NCBI RefSeq assembly: GCF_002234535.1
Contig: NZ_CP022521.1
Coordinates: forward strand, 6,308,001 to 6,372,000
Reading direction: 5' to 3'
DNA: 64,000 bases
Source of the DNA: Actinoalloteichus hoggarensis
GTDB taxonomy: Bacteria; Actinomycetota; Actinomycetes; Mycobacteriales; Pseudonocardiaceae
The translations under genes and the position numbers were made by a program. Every line of letters begins with the position of its first letter. The first letter of the stretch is position 1. A model generated the notes under the pieces. It was given only the letters and a program-made list of their open reading frames with translations, made no database searches and was not told the DNA's origin. This document shows positions 15,661 to 24,031 of this stretch, piece after piece.

Positions 15661-16962
15661 TTACTCGCCGTCGACAACAGGCCTACTCGGCATCCGAGCT
15701 GCCATCAGCTCCGCTGCCTGCGCGTCTGCCTCGGGCACCCATGCCGCGTACACCCGCAGCGTGGTGGTTCCGCCGCCGCCATGGCCGAGCCGCCCCGCCA
15801 CCGTGCGTAGATCCACGCCCGCCGTGATGAGCTCGGTAGCGCTGTAGTGCCGGAGCGCATGCAGGTGCGTGGCGATCTTGAGGCCGGCGGTCATCCTCGA
15901 ATACCGGTGCGTGAGGCCGTCCGCGTCGCACGGTCGATCATGTGCCGGAGAGTAGGAGAAGAGGAAGACGTCATCGGCGGCGGGCGAGTCGAGTTCCCTT
16001 CTACGCTTCTCGATGCCGGCGATGTGATCGACCAACAGTCCCGTCGTCGTGGAATCCACCGAGATCCGGCGCATCTGGTGACTCTTGGTGTCCTTCTCGG
16101 AAAGGACGCCGTCTACCTTCACCAGGTTGGTTCGCACTTCGATGATCGCTCGACAGCTGTGCTTCACACAGTCGTGTTCGCCCGCCTCCGAATGATTGAA
16201 CAGGACACGGGACGGCCGGAGTGCGACCAGTTCTCCGCGTCGCATTCCCGTCACCATCACCAGCCAGACCAGCATCCCCCAGCCCTCGTCCTGCTCCCAT
16301 GCCTTATTGATGATGCGGGCAGCCTCTTCAGAGGTCGGCGGTTGAGGTTGGGGGCGCGGCGCGCGGGGCTTGCGGGCGGCCTCCACCGGATTGAAGGAGA
16401 TCCACCCCCACCGGACAGCGGCGTTCAGTGCGCCGGACAGCACGGCGTGCACCTGTCGGACCGAGGAGACCGCCAGCGGCTTGCACACGTGCGGCCTGCA
16501 CCGTGCATCGCACTCATGAGGCTTCGTCACCCGATGATCGACCCGTGTCTTCGTCTTCCGGCATCGGCGACGACAGCGCTTCAGCTCGGCGGCAAGGTCC
16601 TCGTAGACCTTCGGCCCGAGCTGCATCAAGCGCGTCAGGCTCTTCTCGCCGAGCACGGGACGGATGAAGTTCCGTGCCAGCAGGGTGTACGAACTCGCCG
16701 TGGCCTTCGCCACCTCGTGGCTGCGCAGCCACTCGTCTAAGAGCTGGTCAAGCGTCGCGTTGGTCTTCGATGTCTTGTGGTCCCGCACCTCGGCCCGCAG
16801 GCGATCACGAATCTCGATCGCCTCGTCCTCGGTCCCGGCCGATCTGGTGACCATGACCGGGTTGCCGGTGTCCTGGTCGTACCCGGTGAACACCCGCACC
16901 TGATAGCGCGTCCCTCGTGGACGGATGCCGGTGAGGTCCTTGGTCTTCTTCGTCCTGGCCAT
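15661..16962 (-). CDS. Tyrosine site-specific integrase
   Basis: A 433-residue recombinase. It has an N-terminal arm-binding-like domain (residues 1-65), a SAM-like core-binding domain (about 68-200), then the catalytic domain with Arg in TGMRRGEL (241/242), HxLR in THLHALRHY (H368, R371), LGH (H394) and the nucleophile in TLRVYAAW (Y405). All catalytic residues are present. The core-binding domain carries a cysteine-rich insertion (C130, C134, C151, C155, C160). The gene lies 115 bp from the tRNA-Lys 3' end, the standard place for an integrase using that tRNA as attB. ATG 16962 is used; GTG 16971 is also possible. No ribosome site is obvious. Confidence 0.95.
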   Translation of the reverse strand: MARTKKTKDLTGIRPRGTRYQVRVFTGYDQDTGNPVMVTRSAGTEDEAIEIRDRLRAEVRDHKTSKTNATLDQLLDEWLRSHEVAKATASSYTLLARNFIRPVLGEKSLTRLMQLGPKVYEDLAAELKRCRRRCRKTKTRVDHRVTKPHECDARCRPHVCKPLAVSSVRQVHAVLSGALNAAVRWGWISFNPVEAARKPRAPRPQPQPPTSEEAARIINKAWEQDEGWGMLVWLVMVTGMRRGELVALRPSRVLFNHSEAGEHDCVKHSCRAIIEVRTNLVKVDGVLSEKDTKSHQMRRISVDSTTTGLLVDHIAGIEKRRRELDSPAADDVFLFSYSPAHDRPCDADGLTHRYSRMTAGLKIATHLHALRHYSATELITAGVDLRTVAGRLGHGGGGTTTLRVYAAWVPEADAQAAELMAARMPSRPVVDGE

Positions 16963-16986
16963 GACCAGCACGTTAGCGCCGATCTA

Positions 16987-17005
16987 TTGGACACGAAGTT
17001 GGACA
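16987..17005. repeat. Paired TTGGACA repeats near attR
   Basis: TTGGACA at 16987-16993 and 16999-17005 has the same 12-bp spacing, and the same flanking ATTGGACA-N4-GTTGGACA pattern, as the pair near attL. In the excised circle the two pairs would flank the core at about 73 and 94 bp, a suitable layout for integrase arm sites. Confidence 0.55.
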
Positions 17006-17077
17006 GCGACCAGTGCGGCGACCAGCAAGACGATCATGAACCGCTGCATCCGAGCTGGTGAACGCCATGTTGACCGT

Positions 17078-17123
17078 GGTGGGCCGCCCGGGGCTCGAAC
17101 CCGGAACCTACTGATTAAAAGTC
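17078..17123. repeat. attR: 46-bp direct repeat within tRNA-Lys
   Basis: Identical to 4251-4296. Its left end coincides with the tRNA 3' CC end and its right end falls in the anticodon stem, so the integrase core site is probably the anticodon loop region, as for many tRNA-targeting tyrosine integrases. Confidence 0.9.
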
Positions 17124-17152
17124 AGCAGCTCTACCGATTGAGCTAACGGCCC
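17080..17152 (-). tRNA. tRNA-Lys (anticodon UUU)
   Basis: A 73-base cloverleaf on the minus strand. The acceptor stem GGGCCGT/GCGGCCC closes with a terminal T-G wobble. The D-arm contains TAGCTCAATCGGTAGAGC, the anticodon loop is CTTTTAA with anticodon TTT, and the T-arm is CCGGG-TTCGAGC-CCCGG. The discriminator is A, and CCA is encoded by 17077-17079. It is the intact host gene into which the element at 4251-17123 inserted; the element supplies the 3' part. Confidence 0.95.
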
Positions 17153-17431
17153 TCGAACGCAGTCTAGCGGGGCGACATGGGGCGGACGAAGGCATGGTAG
17201 GCGCCTGCTCGCCGCGTCGATCTCCTCGCTCACCGATGGGCCGTCAGTCCGACGACGACGGCGGCGATCTGCTTCCCTCGGCCGCGGGGAGGCTGCCGTC
17301 GTGGGGTACGAGCGCGGTCCCCTGACGTCGTGCCGGTATCACGCCGACGGGGCGGACGCGCTGCCGCCGATGACGGGGACCGAGACCAGGCCGGGGGTGC
17401 CCGGACCGAGACCAGGGCCGCCGGCGACCCG

Positions 17432-18325
17432 TCACATCGACGTCACCCTGGAGGCTCTCGCAGCCGAGGCGTCCATCATCTGACCGAGCTTCTCCACCGT
17501 CAACGAGATGTGCCCGTGCGTGGCGTCGAAGTAAGCCTCGACGCCGTCGACGTTCTCCGCCAGCCATCGTCCGTGTGCTGCGGGAACCGTCTTGTCCAGG
17601 CCGCCGTGCCACAGATCGACCGGAGCCTTGATGTCGCCGGGGTCGAAACCCCACGGACGAACGAGGGCGGTGACGTCGGCGATCCAACCTTCGTTCCCGT
17701 TCCGGAGCGCGTGCTCGATGCTCGCCGCGTTCTCCGTCCCGAAACCCGTCGACATCGCGGCGACGTCCACGTCGGGAAAGAGCGAGCCCAACTCGCCGTC
17801 GACCAGTTCGGTCGACTCGACGACTCTCGCTGCCGCCGACATGATGGCGACGATCTCACGGGCAGCCTGCTCACCGCCCGTCGCCACTGTGTCGAACTGG
17901 ATCTGGTTCTGCGCGCCCATTCCGTCGGTGAAGTCGAGACCTGGGGCGTCGAAGGGGGCGAACGACGCACTGATGAGTACGCCCGCCACCCGCTTCGGGT
18001 CCATCGCCGCGTTCGCCAGCGCGTGCGGCCCGCCTCCGGACCAGCCGAACACATGGTATCGAGGAATCGACAGCTGCTCGAGGAGACGCACGCAGTCGTC
18101 GCCCGAGTCCGCGACCGTCCGACCGGGCGATGGAGTCGACTCCCCGTAGCCTGCCCGCGAATAGGTGATCACGCGGTACCCGCGCTTCGTCAACGGGTCT
18201 GTGATCGTGGCCATCGGGAGAGCGGAGCCGGGCATTCCATGATGGACCAGAACGGCAGGTCCGGCGTCCGGTCCCGTGATCTCGTATTCGAGTTTCCGAT
18301 CAGCTGACAACGGCATTTGTCGCAT
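17432..18325 (-). CDS. Alpha/beta hydrolase
   Basis: A 297-residue alpha/beta hydrolase. The oxyanion loop is HHGMPGS, the nucleophile elbow GWSGGG carries the catalytic Ser, 'LWHGGLDKTVP' carries the acid Asp, and 'ATHGHISL' carries the His. It belongs to the broad group related to proline iminopeptidases and haloperoxidase-like hydrolases; the substrate is unknown. The ATG at 18325 follows AGGAGG by four bases and is preferred over in-frame starts up to 18388. The gene is alone, separated from the tRNA by 280 bp in which I see no other feature. Confidence 0.85.
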   Translation of the reverse strand: MRQMPLSADRKLEYEITGPDAGPAVLVHHGMPGSALPMATITDPLTKRGYRVITYSRAGYGESTPSPGRTVADSGDDCVRLLEQLSIPRYHVFGWSGGGPHALANAAMDPKRVAGVLISASFAPFDAPGLDFTDGMGAQNQIQFDTVATGGEQAAREIVAIMSAAARVVESTELVDGELGSLFPDVDVAAMSTGFGTENAASIEHALRNGNEGWIADVTALVRPWGFDPGDIKAPVDLWHGGLDKTVPAAHGRWLAENVDGVEAYFDATHGHISLTVEKLGQMMDASAARASRVTSM

Positions 18326-18643
18326 CTCGCCTCCTGGCATGGGTGTCGCGGCCGACGTCGAATCGTGGGCGCGACCGCCGCCGAACAAGCGGAAGTCGAT
18401 TCGAGCATTCGGCGATCACAGACTTCAGCCTAGGCGAATTCGATACGGCCAGCGAATTCGTCGATTGATAGAGCCAACGAATCGATTTGCGTGGGCACGA
18501 CATCGAGGGTTACCATCATCCACGCACTCGATTGACCACAGCGAAACGAACCCTTTCTGCCCGCTTTCGTCACCGTGCCACCGGTTCGCAGACGGTCGAT
18601 CGGTCATCGACATGGCGCACACGAGGTCAAAATTTCCGCCTGA
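18326..18643. other. Intergenic region without recognisable gene
   Basis: About 320 bp between the hydrolase start and the 3' end of the frameshifted MFS gene. It is somewhat AT-richer than its surroundings. The short open frames here have no coding character and I see no RNA gene or strong hairpin. Confidence 0.5.
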
Positions 18644-19921
18644 TCATCCTGGATACTCGGGGCGGGGAAGGCAGAATCTCCGGTACGGCCGGTTCGTCAT
18701 TCCGATTCCGATGACGACGACCAGACAGGCGAGTCCGCCGGTGACGAGTGCGAACGGCGCGGAGGTCGCGCCCGCTCCCAGCCCGGCGCGGAAGTTGCCG
18801 GCCTCCGGGCCTGCGGCGCCGATGACGTGCTCGACGGCGGACACCCGGCCGCGGTGGGAGCCCGGGGCGGTCAGCTGCACCATCGCTCCCCTGGTGACGA
18901 CGAAGACGGTGTCCGCGGCGCCCGCGATCGTGAGAAGCAGGAAGGCGAGCCGGCAGGGACCGCCGAGCCGAAGAGTGCCAGCGCCCCAGGTCCCGGCGGC
19001 GAGTAGTCGCACCACCCCGCTGCGGTGCAGCCGGATCACCGTCCCCGACAGCAGGCCCGCGGTGATCCCTCCGACGGCGACCGCGGTGAGGAACAGACCG
19101 AGGGTTCGCGGATCGCCGCCGAACCGCATCTCGTTGACCAGCGGGAACAGGGCGATCGGCATCGCCGACATGGTGGCGGCGAGGTCGGTGGCGAAGCATC
19201 CCCACAGCGGGGGCCTGCGTACGACCAGGCGCCAGCCGTCGATCGTCGCGCGCACGCCCGGACGATCCGGAGGTTCCCGCGGCGGCAGCGCGGGCAGTCG
19301 GATGACGCCGATCAGGGGCGCCCCGCCGGCCAGGGCCTGCACCAGATAAGCGGTGGCGAGTCCCCGTTCGGCGAGGAGCACGCCCGCGACCGCGGGGCCG
19401 AGCAGCATCGACGCTTGGAAGGAGCTGTTCTGCAGCGCCACACCTGCGGCGATCTGACCGCTCACCGACAACCGGGTCGGCATCGTCCGGCGGGCTGGAG
19501 CGCCCATCGCCCCGCGCCCCGACTGGGGCGAACACGAGCGGGAGCGAAGCCGCGTCGAAGAACGTCTGCATCGCCAGGCCGAGCGCTGCCACCGTCTGAC
19601 CGACGGTGGTCCACAGAATCAGGCCGCGTCGGTCCAGCGCATCCGCCAGCGCCCGCCGCCGAAGGTGAAGAGGAGCAGCGGAACGGCGGTCGCCAATCCG
19701 ATCGCACCGGTTCGGACCGGATTCCGCGTGAGCTGCCAGACCTGTAGCAACACCGCCACCGAGACGATCAGCCAGCCTGATCCCGACAGCAGCGATCCGA
19801 TCCACAGTTCCCGAAAGGCACGGCTCGATCGCAGGGGTCGGACGTCGATCAGACGGTCGGCCAGACTCACCTCGGCACTCTGGAAGACGACCGCGACGAC
19901 TGTGCCGTATTCACCAACCAA
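18644..19921 (-). pseudogene. MFS transporter gene with two frameshifts
   Basis: Three reading frames together spell one major facilitator protein of about 420 residues. The N-terminal part is 'FRELWIGSLLSGSGWLIVSVAV ... VPLLLFTFGGG' (start near 19921). The middle part, 'LADALDRRGLILWTTVGQT ... ASLPLVF', follows after a shift near 19640-19660. The C-terminal part, 'SGRGAMGAPARRTMPTRLSVSG ... NRPYRRF', follows after a second shift near 19510-19530. The first segment ends in a stop at 19619. Helix pattern and the DALDRR loop between helices 2 and 3 match drug-efflux MFS proteins. It is either a real pseudogene or two sequencing errors in G/C runs. Confidence 0.7.
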
Positions 19922-20264
19922 CTATGACAGCGCTAATACGTTAGTCGACGCGGACCGCCACGGATGACTCGCCGCCACGACCTCACGCCGAGGCGAGGTG
20001 GGGGCTCACCGCGGCCGCCCGCATGCCGCGATCACGGCGACGGGGTCGCGGCGGGAATCACCATCGCGGCGGGCACGGGGCGGCCGCGCGTCCCGACCAG
20101 GCACCGGCCGGCCGCGGGACGCCCCGACCGTGTCAGTCCGCGACGACACGTCCCCTCCCGTCCCGACGCACGCCCGATCGGCGGATGCCGGACGGAACCT
20201 CGATCGTCCAGGGCTGGACAGAGCGAAGCGGGGCAGGGACGGCGGGCTCCCGCGGCCGCGCCGG
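19922..20264. other. Intergenic region without recognisable gene
   Basis: About 340 bp between the MFS gene start and the 3' end of the EamA transporter gene. Open frames here show no plausible protein. Nothing with secondary structure or repeats stands out. Confidence 0.5.
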
Positions 20265-21194
20265 TCAGCCCGAGGCCACGACCGGCGTGGCGCGCACCTT
20301 CTCGTGCCAGCCCAGTCCGGTGATCGCGGCCACCACGATCAGGAAGCCGATCCACTGCGTCAGCGACAGATCCACCCCGAGGAGCCCGACGCCGATCAGC
20401 GCCGCCGTCGCCGGGAAGGCCAGTTCCGCGAGAGTGGCGCGCGATGCGGGCGTGGCGCGCAGCCCCACGTAGTACAGGCTCAGCCCGAGCAGGCCGGGCA
20501 CCACCGCCAGCAGGATCAGGCCGAGTGCGTTGTCCCAGCCGACGAGGATCGGCTCACCCTGCCAGAGCAGGACGGCGGCCGCCGCGGGCAGCCCGAATCC
20601 GAAGCGGAGCACGGTGACGTCCCTCGGTGGCATCGACGCGCTCACCATGCGCCCCAGCACGGTGCCCGCCGCCCACAACACGGCGGCGCCCAAGGCGAAC
20701 AACGCGGACTGCGCCGCTGTGACCTGCACCGCGAGGGGGTCAGGGAAGCTCAACATCCAGGCACCGAGCAGCGCGGGCACGGCGAAGAACCAGTACGTCG
20801 CCCTGATCCGCTCGGCGAGCAGCCAGTAGGCGGCGAGGACGGCGAACAACGGCTGAAGCTTCTGGAGTACCAGCGGGGTGATCGCATCACCGACGGCGAA
20901 CGACGCGGTGAACAACGCCGTGGCCACGGCCGAGGCGCCCACGCCGATGATGATCAGCGCGATGCGCTCCCGCCAGGAAGAGGCGGCGAACGCGCGGAGT
21001 GCCCTGGGCAGGAACGGAAGCACCAACACGACGATGATCAGGTGTTCCCAGAAGACCACCGACGCGGCGGGCAGCGCCTCGGCGAGCGGCTGCCGAAGCA
21101 ACCCGTCGGTCCCCCACAACGCCGCCGCGCAGGCGACCAGCCACGTTCGGTCGGCGACGGTGCCCGACGAACTGTTCACTGCGGTTCGATTCAC
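20265..21194 (-). CDS. EamA/DMT-family permease
   Basis: A 309-residue integral membrane protein with ten hydrophobic segments in two homologous halves of five, the drug/metabolite transporter (EamA, RhaT/YdcZ-like) layout. 'LWGTDGLLRQPLAEALPA' opens the first repeat and 'AAVLWAAGTVLGRMV' the second. The family exports amino acids, drugs or metabolites; the substrate is unknown. The GTG start at 21194 has no clear ribosome site. The gene is divergent from the secreted protein at 21368. Confidence 0.85.
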   Translation of the reverse strand: MNRTAVNSSSGTVADRTWLVACAAALWGTDGLLRQPLAEALPAASVVFWEHLIIVVLVLPFLPRALRAFAASSWRERIALIIIGVGASAVATALFTASFAVGDAITPLVLQKLQPLFAVLAAYWLLAERIRATYWFFAVPALLGAWMLSFPDPLAVQVTAAQSALFALGAAVLWAAGTVLGRMVSASMPPRDVTVLRFGFGLPAAAAVLLWQGEPILVGWDNALGLILLAVVPGLLGLSLYYVGLRATPASRATLAELAFPATAALIGVGLLGVDLSLTQWIGFLIVVAAITGLGWHEKVRATPVVASG

Positions 21195-21367
21195 TCGAAC
21201 AAGCTAATCACGATGATTCTTCGCATCGACGGCCGTGATCGTACGAAAGCGACGGCTACCTGCTGTTTCCACTGTGATGTTCGACATGCCCGACGGTGCG
21301 GGCAGGCACGGAGCGCTCCAGCGTGACGAGCCGGCGACGCAGGGTGCGGCAGGTGATGGTGGGACCC

Positions 21368-21958
21368 GTGTTGAAGAAGACGACGACCGCGCTGACCACC
21401 GTGCTGGCGGTGTGCGGGCTGGGCTGCACGCCAGCCGTCGCCGCGAGCCCCGCACCTTCGCCCGCCCCGTTCTCCTCTTTCTTCCGGATCAACACCTCGA
21501 CGTTCGTCCCGCCACCCGCGAGCACCAGCGCGGTCACCTACGACCCGGTCATGGTCCCTCCCGGAGCCAAGGTCGCGGTCACCGCGTGGGGGCTCTGGGA
21601 CGGCCGGACCAACATCACGTTCGGGATCACCGGACTCATTCCCGGCCACGCCTACGGCGCGCATCTGCACGAGTCGCCCTGCGGTGACGAGCCTGCCGAT
21701 GCCGGGTCGCACTATCAGCACGTGATCGACCCGGTGCAGCCGTCCGTCGACCCCGCCTACGCCAACCCGCGGAACGAGGTGTGGCTCGACTTCGTCCCGG
21801 ATTCCGAGGGCGAGGCCGTGGTGATGACCTCGGTCGGCTGGCGAGTCGCGGGCGACGAGCCGCGCTCGGTCGTCATCCATGCCGAGCACACCGCGACCGG
21901 TGTGGGCGAGGCGGGAACCGCGGGCGAGCGACTCGCCTGTGTCACCGTCCGAGTCTGA
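21368..21958 (+). CDS. Secreted Cu/Zn superoxide dismutase-like protein
   Basis: A 196-residue exported protein. The N terminus has KK followed by a hydrophobic stretch ending in a probable AVA signal peptidase site. The mature part has the SOD order: HLH (copper), 'GSHYQH' (bridging position), 'VVIHAEH' (copper), and a Cys pair (SPCGD and LACVTV) in the places of the conserved disulfide. Where active enzymes have the zinc His and Asp (HAGD-like), this protein reads 'NEVWLDF', so zinc binding and full activity are doubtful. I use the GTG at 21368, which has GGTGGG upstream; an ATG at 21356 is also possible. Confidence 0.7.
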   Translation: MLKKTTTALTTVLAVCGLGCTPAVAASPAPSPAPFSSFFRINTSTFVPPPASTSAVTYDPVMVPPGAKVAVTAWGLWDGRTNITFGITGLIPGHAYGAHLHESPCGDEPADAGSHYQHVIDPVQPSVDPAYANPRNEVWLDFVPDSEGEAVVMTSVGWRVAGDEPRSVVIHAEHTATGVGEAGTAGERLACVTVRV

Positions 21959-22120
21959 CGGCGGGTCTTCTCCGCTTCGGGAAGGTCCGGCGGTCCTGCT
22001 CGACGGCTGCCACCCGGCCCGCCGCGCCCTCGACGCGGCGGGCACCTCGGCGCTCACCGGACGGCCTCGCCAGGCAGGCCCGTGCCCGCCCGCTGTATGA
22101 GACGGACGCCACCAGCGATA

Positions 22121-23272
22121 ATGGCCGACGTGTCATCTCAGACCCTCTCCGCACCTGCGCTCGAAGTCGGCCCCTACACGGTCGACCCGCCCGTGGTGCT
22201 CGCTCCGATGGCGGGCATCACGAACGTCGCCTTCCGCAGGCTGTGTCGCACCTACGGGGCGGGTCTCTACGTCTGCGAGATGATCACCACTCGGGCGCTG
22301 GTCGAACGGCACCCGCAGACCATGCACATGATCAGTTTCGATCCGGAGGAGCATCCCCGGTCACTACAGCTTTACGGCGTCGATCCCGAGACGATGACGA
22401 AGGCGGTCCGGATGATCGTCGAGGAGGATCTCGCCGATCACATCGACATGAACTTCGGCTGCCCGGTGCCGAAGGTCACGCGAAAAGGCGGCGGCGCGGC
22501 ATTGCCTTACAAGCGGCGACTGTTCGCCGCGATCGTCCGCGCCGCGGTGACCGAGGCCGCTCCCGCCGGGATTCCCGTGACGGTCAAGTTCCGAATCGGC
22601 ATCGACGACGATCACCTCACGTTTCTCGATGCGGGTCGGATCGCCGAACAGGAAGGCGCCGCCGCGGTGGCGCTGCACGCCAGGACGGCCGCACAACGAT
22701 ATTCCGGAACGGCGGACTGGAACGCGATCGCCGCGTTGAAGGAGGCCGTCCGCGGCATCCCGGTGCTCGGCAACGGCGACGTCTTCAGTGCAGCCGACGC
22801 GATGCGGATGGTCCAGACGACCGGCTGCGACGGGGTCGTCGTCGGACGCGGATGCCTCGGGCGTCCGTGGCTGTTTCGCGATCTGCAGGAGGCGTTCGCG
22901 GGCAGGCCGGTTCCGGCGGGACCGGACCTGGGCGAGGTCGCCGAGGTCATGCATCGGCACGCCGTCCTGCTCGCCGCTCATCTGGGCCACGACAAGGGCC
23001 TGCGGGACCTCCGCAAGCACATGGCCTGGTACCTGCGTGGCTTCCCGATCGGCTCCGACCTGCGGCGCTCCTTCGGGATGGTGTCCGGGCTCGGCGAGTT
23101 GGAAGACCTCCTGGCCCGGCTCGACCCCACGGCGCCCTTCCCCGCGGACGCCGAGGGACCCCGAGGCAGGCAGGGCTCGGCAGGCCGGGTGTCGCTGCCC
23201 GAGGGATGGCTGGACGATCCCGAGGACTTGGCGGTGCCGCATGCGGCCGAGGTCGACAGCTCCGGAGGCTGA
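22121..23272 (+). CDS. dusB: tRNA-dihydrouridine synthase (DusB type)
   Basis: A 383-residue flavoprotein that reduces uridines in the D-loop of tRNA with NADPH. FMN-binding TIM-barrel motifs are clear: 'LAPMAGITNVAFR' near the N terminus, 'DMNFGCPVPKVTRKGGG' with the catalytic Cys, 'TVKFRIGID', 'LHARTAAQRYSG' and 'VLGNGDVFS', ending with the phosphate-binding 'VVVGRGCLGRPWLF'. The C-terminal helical domain contains 'RKHMAWYLRGFP', typical of DusB. The ATG at 22121 is used; upstream frames extend to 22082 but lack family similarity. The gene appears single. Confidence 0.92.
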   Translation: MADVSSQTLSAPALEVGPYTVDPPVVLAPMAGITNVAFRRLCRTYGAGLYVCEMITTRALVERHPQTMHMISFDPEEHPRSLQLYGVDPETMTKAVRMIVEEDLADHIDMNFGCPVPKVTRKGGGAALPYKRRLFAAIVRAAVTEAAPAGIPVTVKFRIGIDDDHLTFLDAGRIAEQEGAAAVALHARTAAQRYSGTADWNAIAALKEAVRGIPVLGNGDVFSAADAMRMVQTTGCDGVVVGRGCLGRPWLFRDLQEAFAGRPVPAGPDLGEVAEVMHRHAVLLAAHLGHDKGLRDLRKHMAWYLRGFPIGSDLRRSFGMVSGLGELEDLLARLDPTAPFPADAEGPRGRQGSAGRVSLPEGWLDDPEDLAVPHAAEVDSSGG

Positions 23273-24031
23273 CGGCCCGCGCGACATCGCTCGTCGGACC
23301 GGTGTGCCGAGGTTCGGACGGCGGAACGCTCGTCGCGAGGCCGGCATCCGAGGGATCACGTACAGCGCCGTGCCGGGGCAGGCCTGATCGAGTGCCGGGG
23401 CAGATCCGACTCTGAGTAGGGATCGGCCGCCTGTGTGGGGCACCGCCGACCGTGGGGGGCGGGGCGGGCCGCCTGCGTCGTCGTCTCCGTGGATCGATCG
23501 GCGACTCGCCGCCACGCCCGCTGAGAGGGCCCCGTCGTCGCCATGACATTGGGGGGCGGCGGGGCAGGCCTCGACGCGGACCGGCCCGCCGGACGGCCGC
23601 CGCGGTCGCTCTCGAGTCAGCCGTCTGGCGGCAGTGGGTGCACTGTGCGCAACCACGTCGGCGGGCGCCTGCTCCCGGCGTCCCCACGCCGAAGGCCGTC
23701 GTCGGCGCGCACCGGTTCGCGGGCGTGTACCGGGTGCGCGACGGCCGGTCCGCCGCCGCATCTCTCCCTTGGTGATGAAGGTCACTGGTTTCACTCGACC
23801 GGGGGCATCATCGGCTCCATCGCTGCTCCAACCGGGTCACCTGCTCGCGAACGGCTTGGTCGTAGCGTCTAACTCGGGTAAATGATGCTCCAACGAACGG
23901 ACTAGCCCTAATGGGTTGAATGGGCTACTACCCGGTCAGCCAGACGAGCGAAACCCGCCGTCTCGCGGCCGACTGCCTCAAGCCCGACGGCGAAGCAGAC
24001 GACTACTAAGACAGGTAGGGAGGTGAGTGCG
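23273..24031. other. Long intergenic region before the diguanylate cyclase gene
   Basis: The first 500 bp are very GC-rich, with G runs (around 23451-23470 and 23550-23565) and no plausible gene on either strand. The last 250 bp are less GC-rich. They contain a possible promoter, TTGGTC-16-GTAAAT (about 23851-23878), the repeated phrase GATGCTCCA-like near 23828 and 23884, and several G/C-rich complementary segments before the ribosome site. A structured leader is possible, but I cannot match it to a known riboswitch. Confidence 0.35.

Larger units (their letters stand above)
4251..17123. mobile_element. Actinomycete integrative (probably conjugative) element in tRNA-Lys
   Basis: The interval between two identical 46-bp sequences (4251-4296 and 17078-17123) holds a coherent set of element genes: a tyrosine integrase next to the tRNA, an excisionase-like HTH, an FtsK-like translocase with SpdB-like membrane partners, a NUDIX hydrolase and TPR regulators. 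This is the known content of AICEs of the pSAM2/SLP1 kind. The right copy lies inside an intact tRNA-Lys gene and the left copy is only its 3' part, as expected when integration restores the tRNA. Unlike the classical members, no replication initiator gene is recognisable. The OLD-family gene at the left end is clearly AT-richer than the rest and looks like later cargo. Confidence 0.9.

Noticed and set aside
17244-17687. 147-codon minus-strand frame overlapping the hydrolase 3' end
   Set aside because: Shadow frame; Arg-rich and without support.
19998-21326. 442-codon plus-strand frame opposite the EamA gene
   Set aside because: Antisense to a clear ten-helix transporter and of typical shadow composition.
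22364-23794. 476-codon minus-strand frame opposite dusB and its downstream gap
   Set aside because: No domain, Arg/Pro-rich, and most of it is antisense to dusB.
23780-24031. Known cyclic di-GMP or cyclic di-AMP riboswitch upstream of the GGDEF gene
   Set aside because: I could not align the conserved core bases of either class; only a generic leader is reported.
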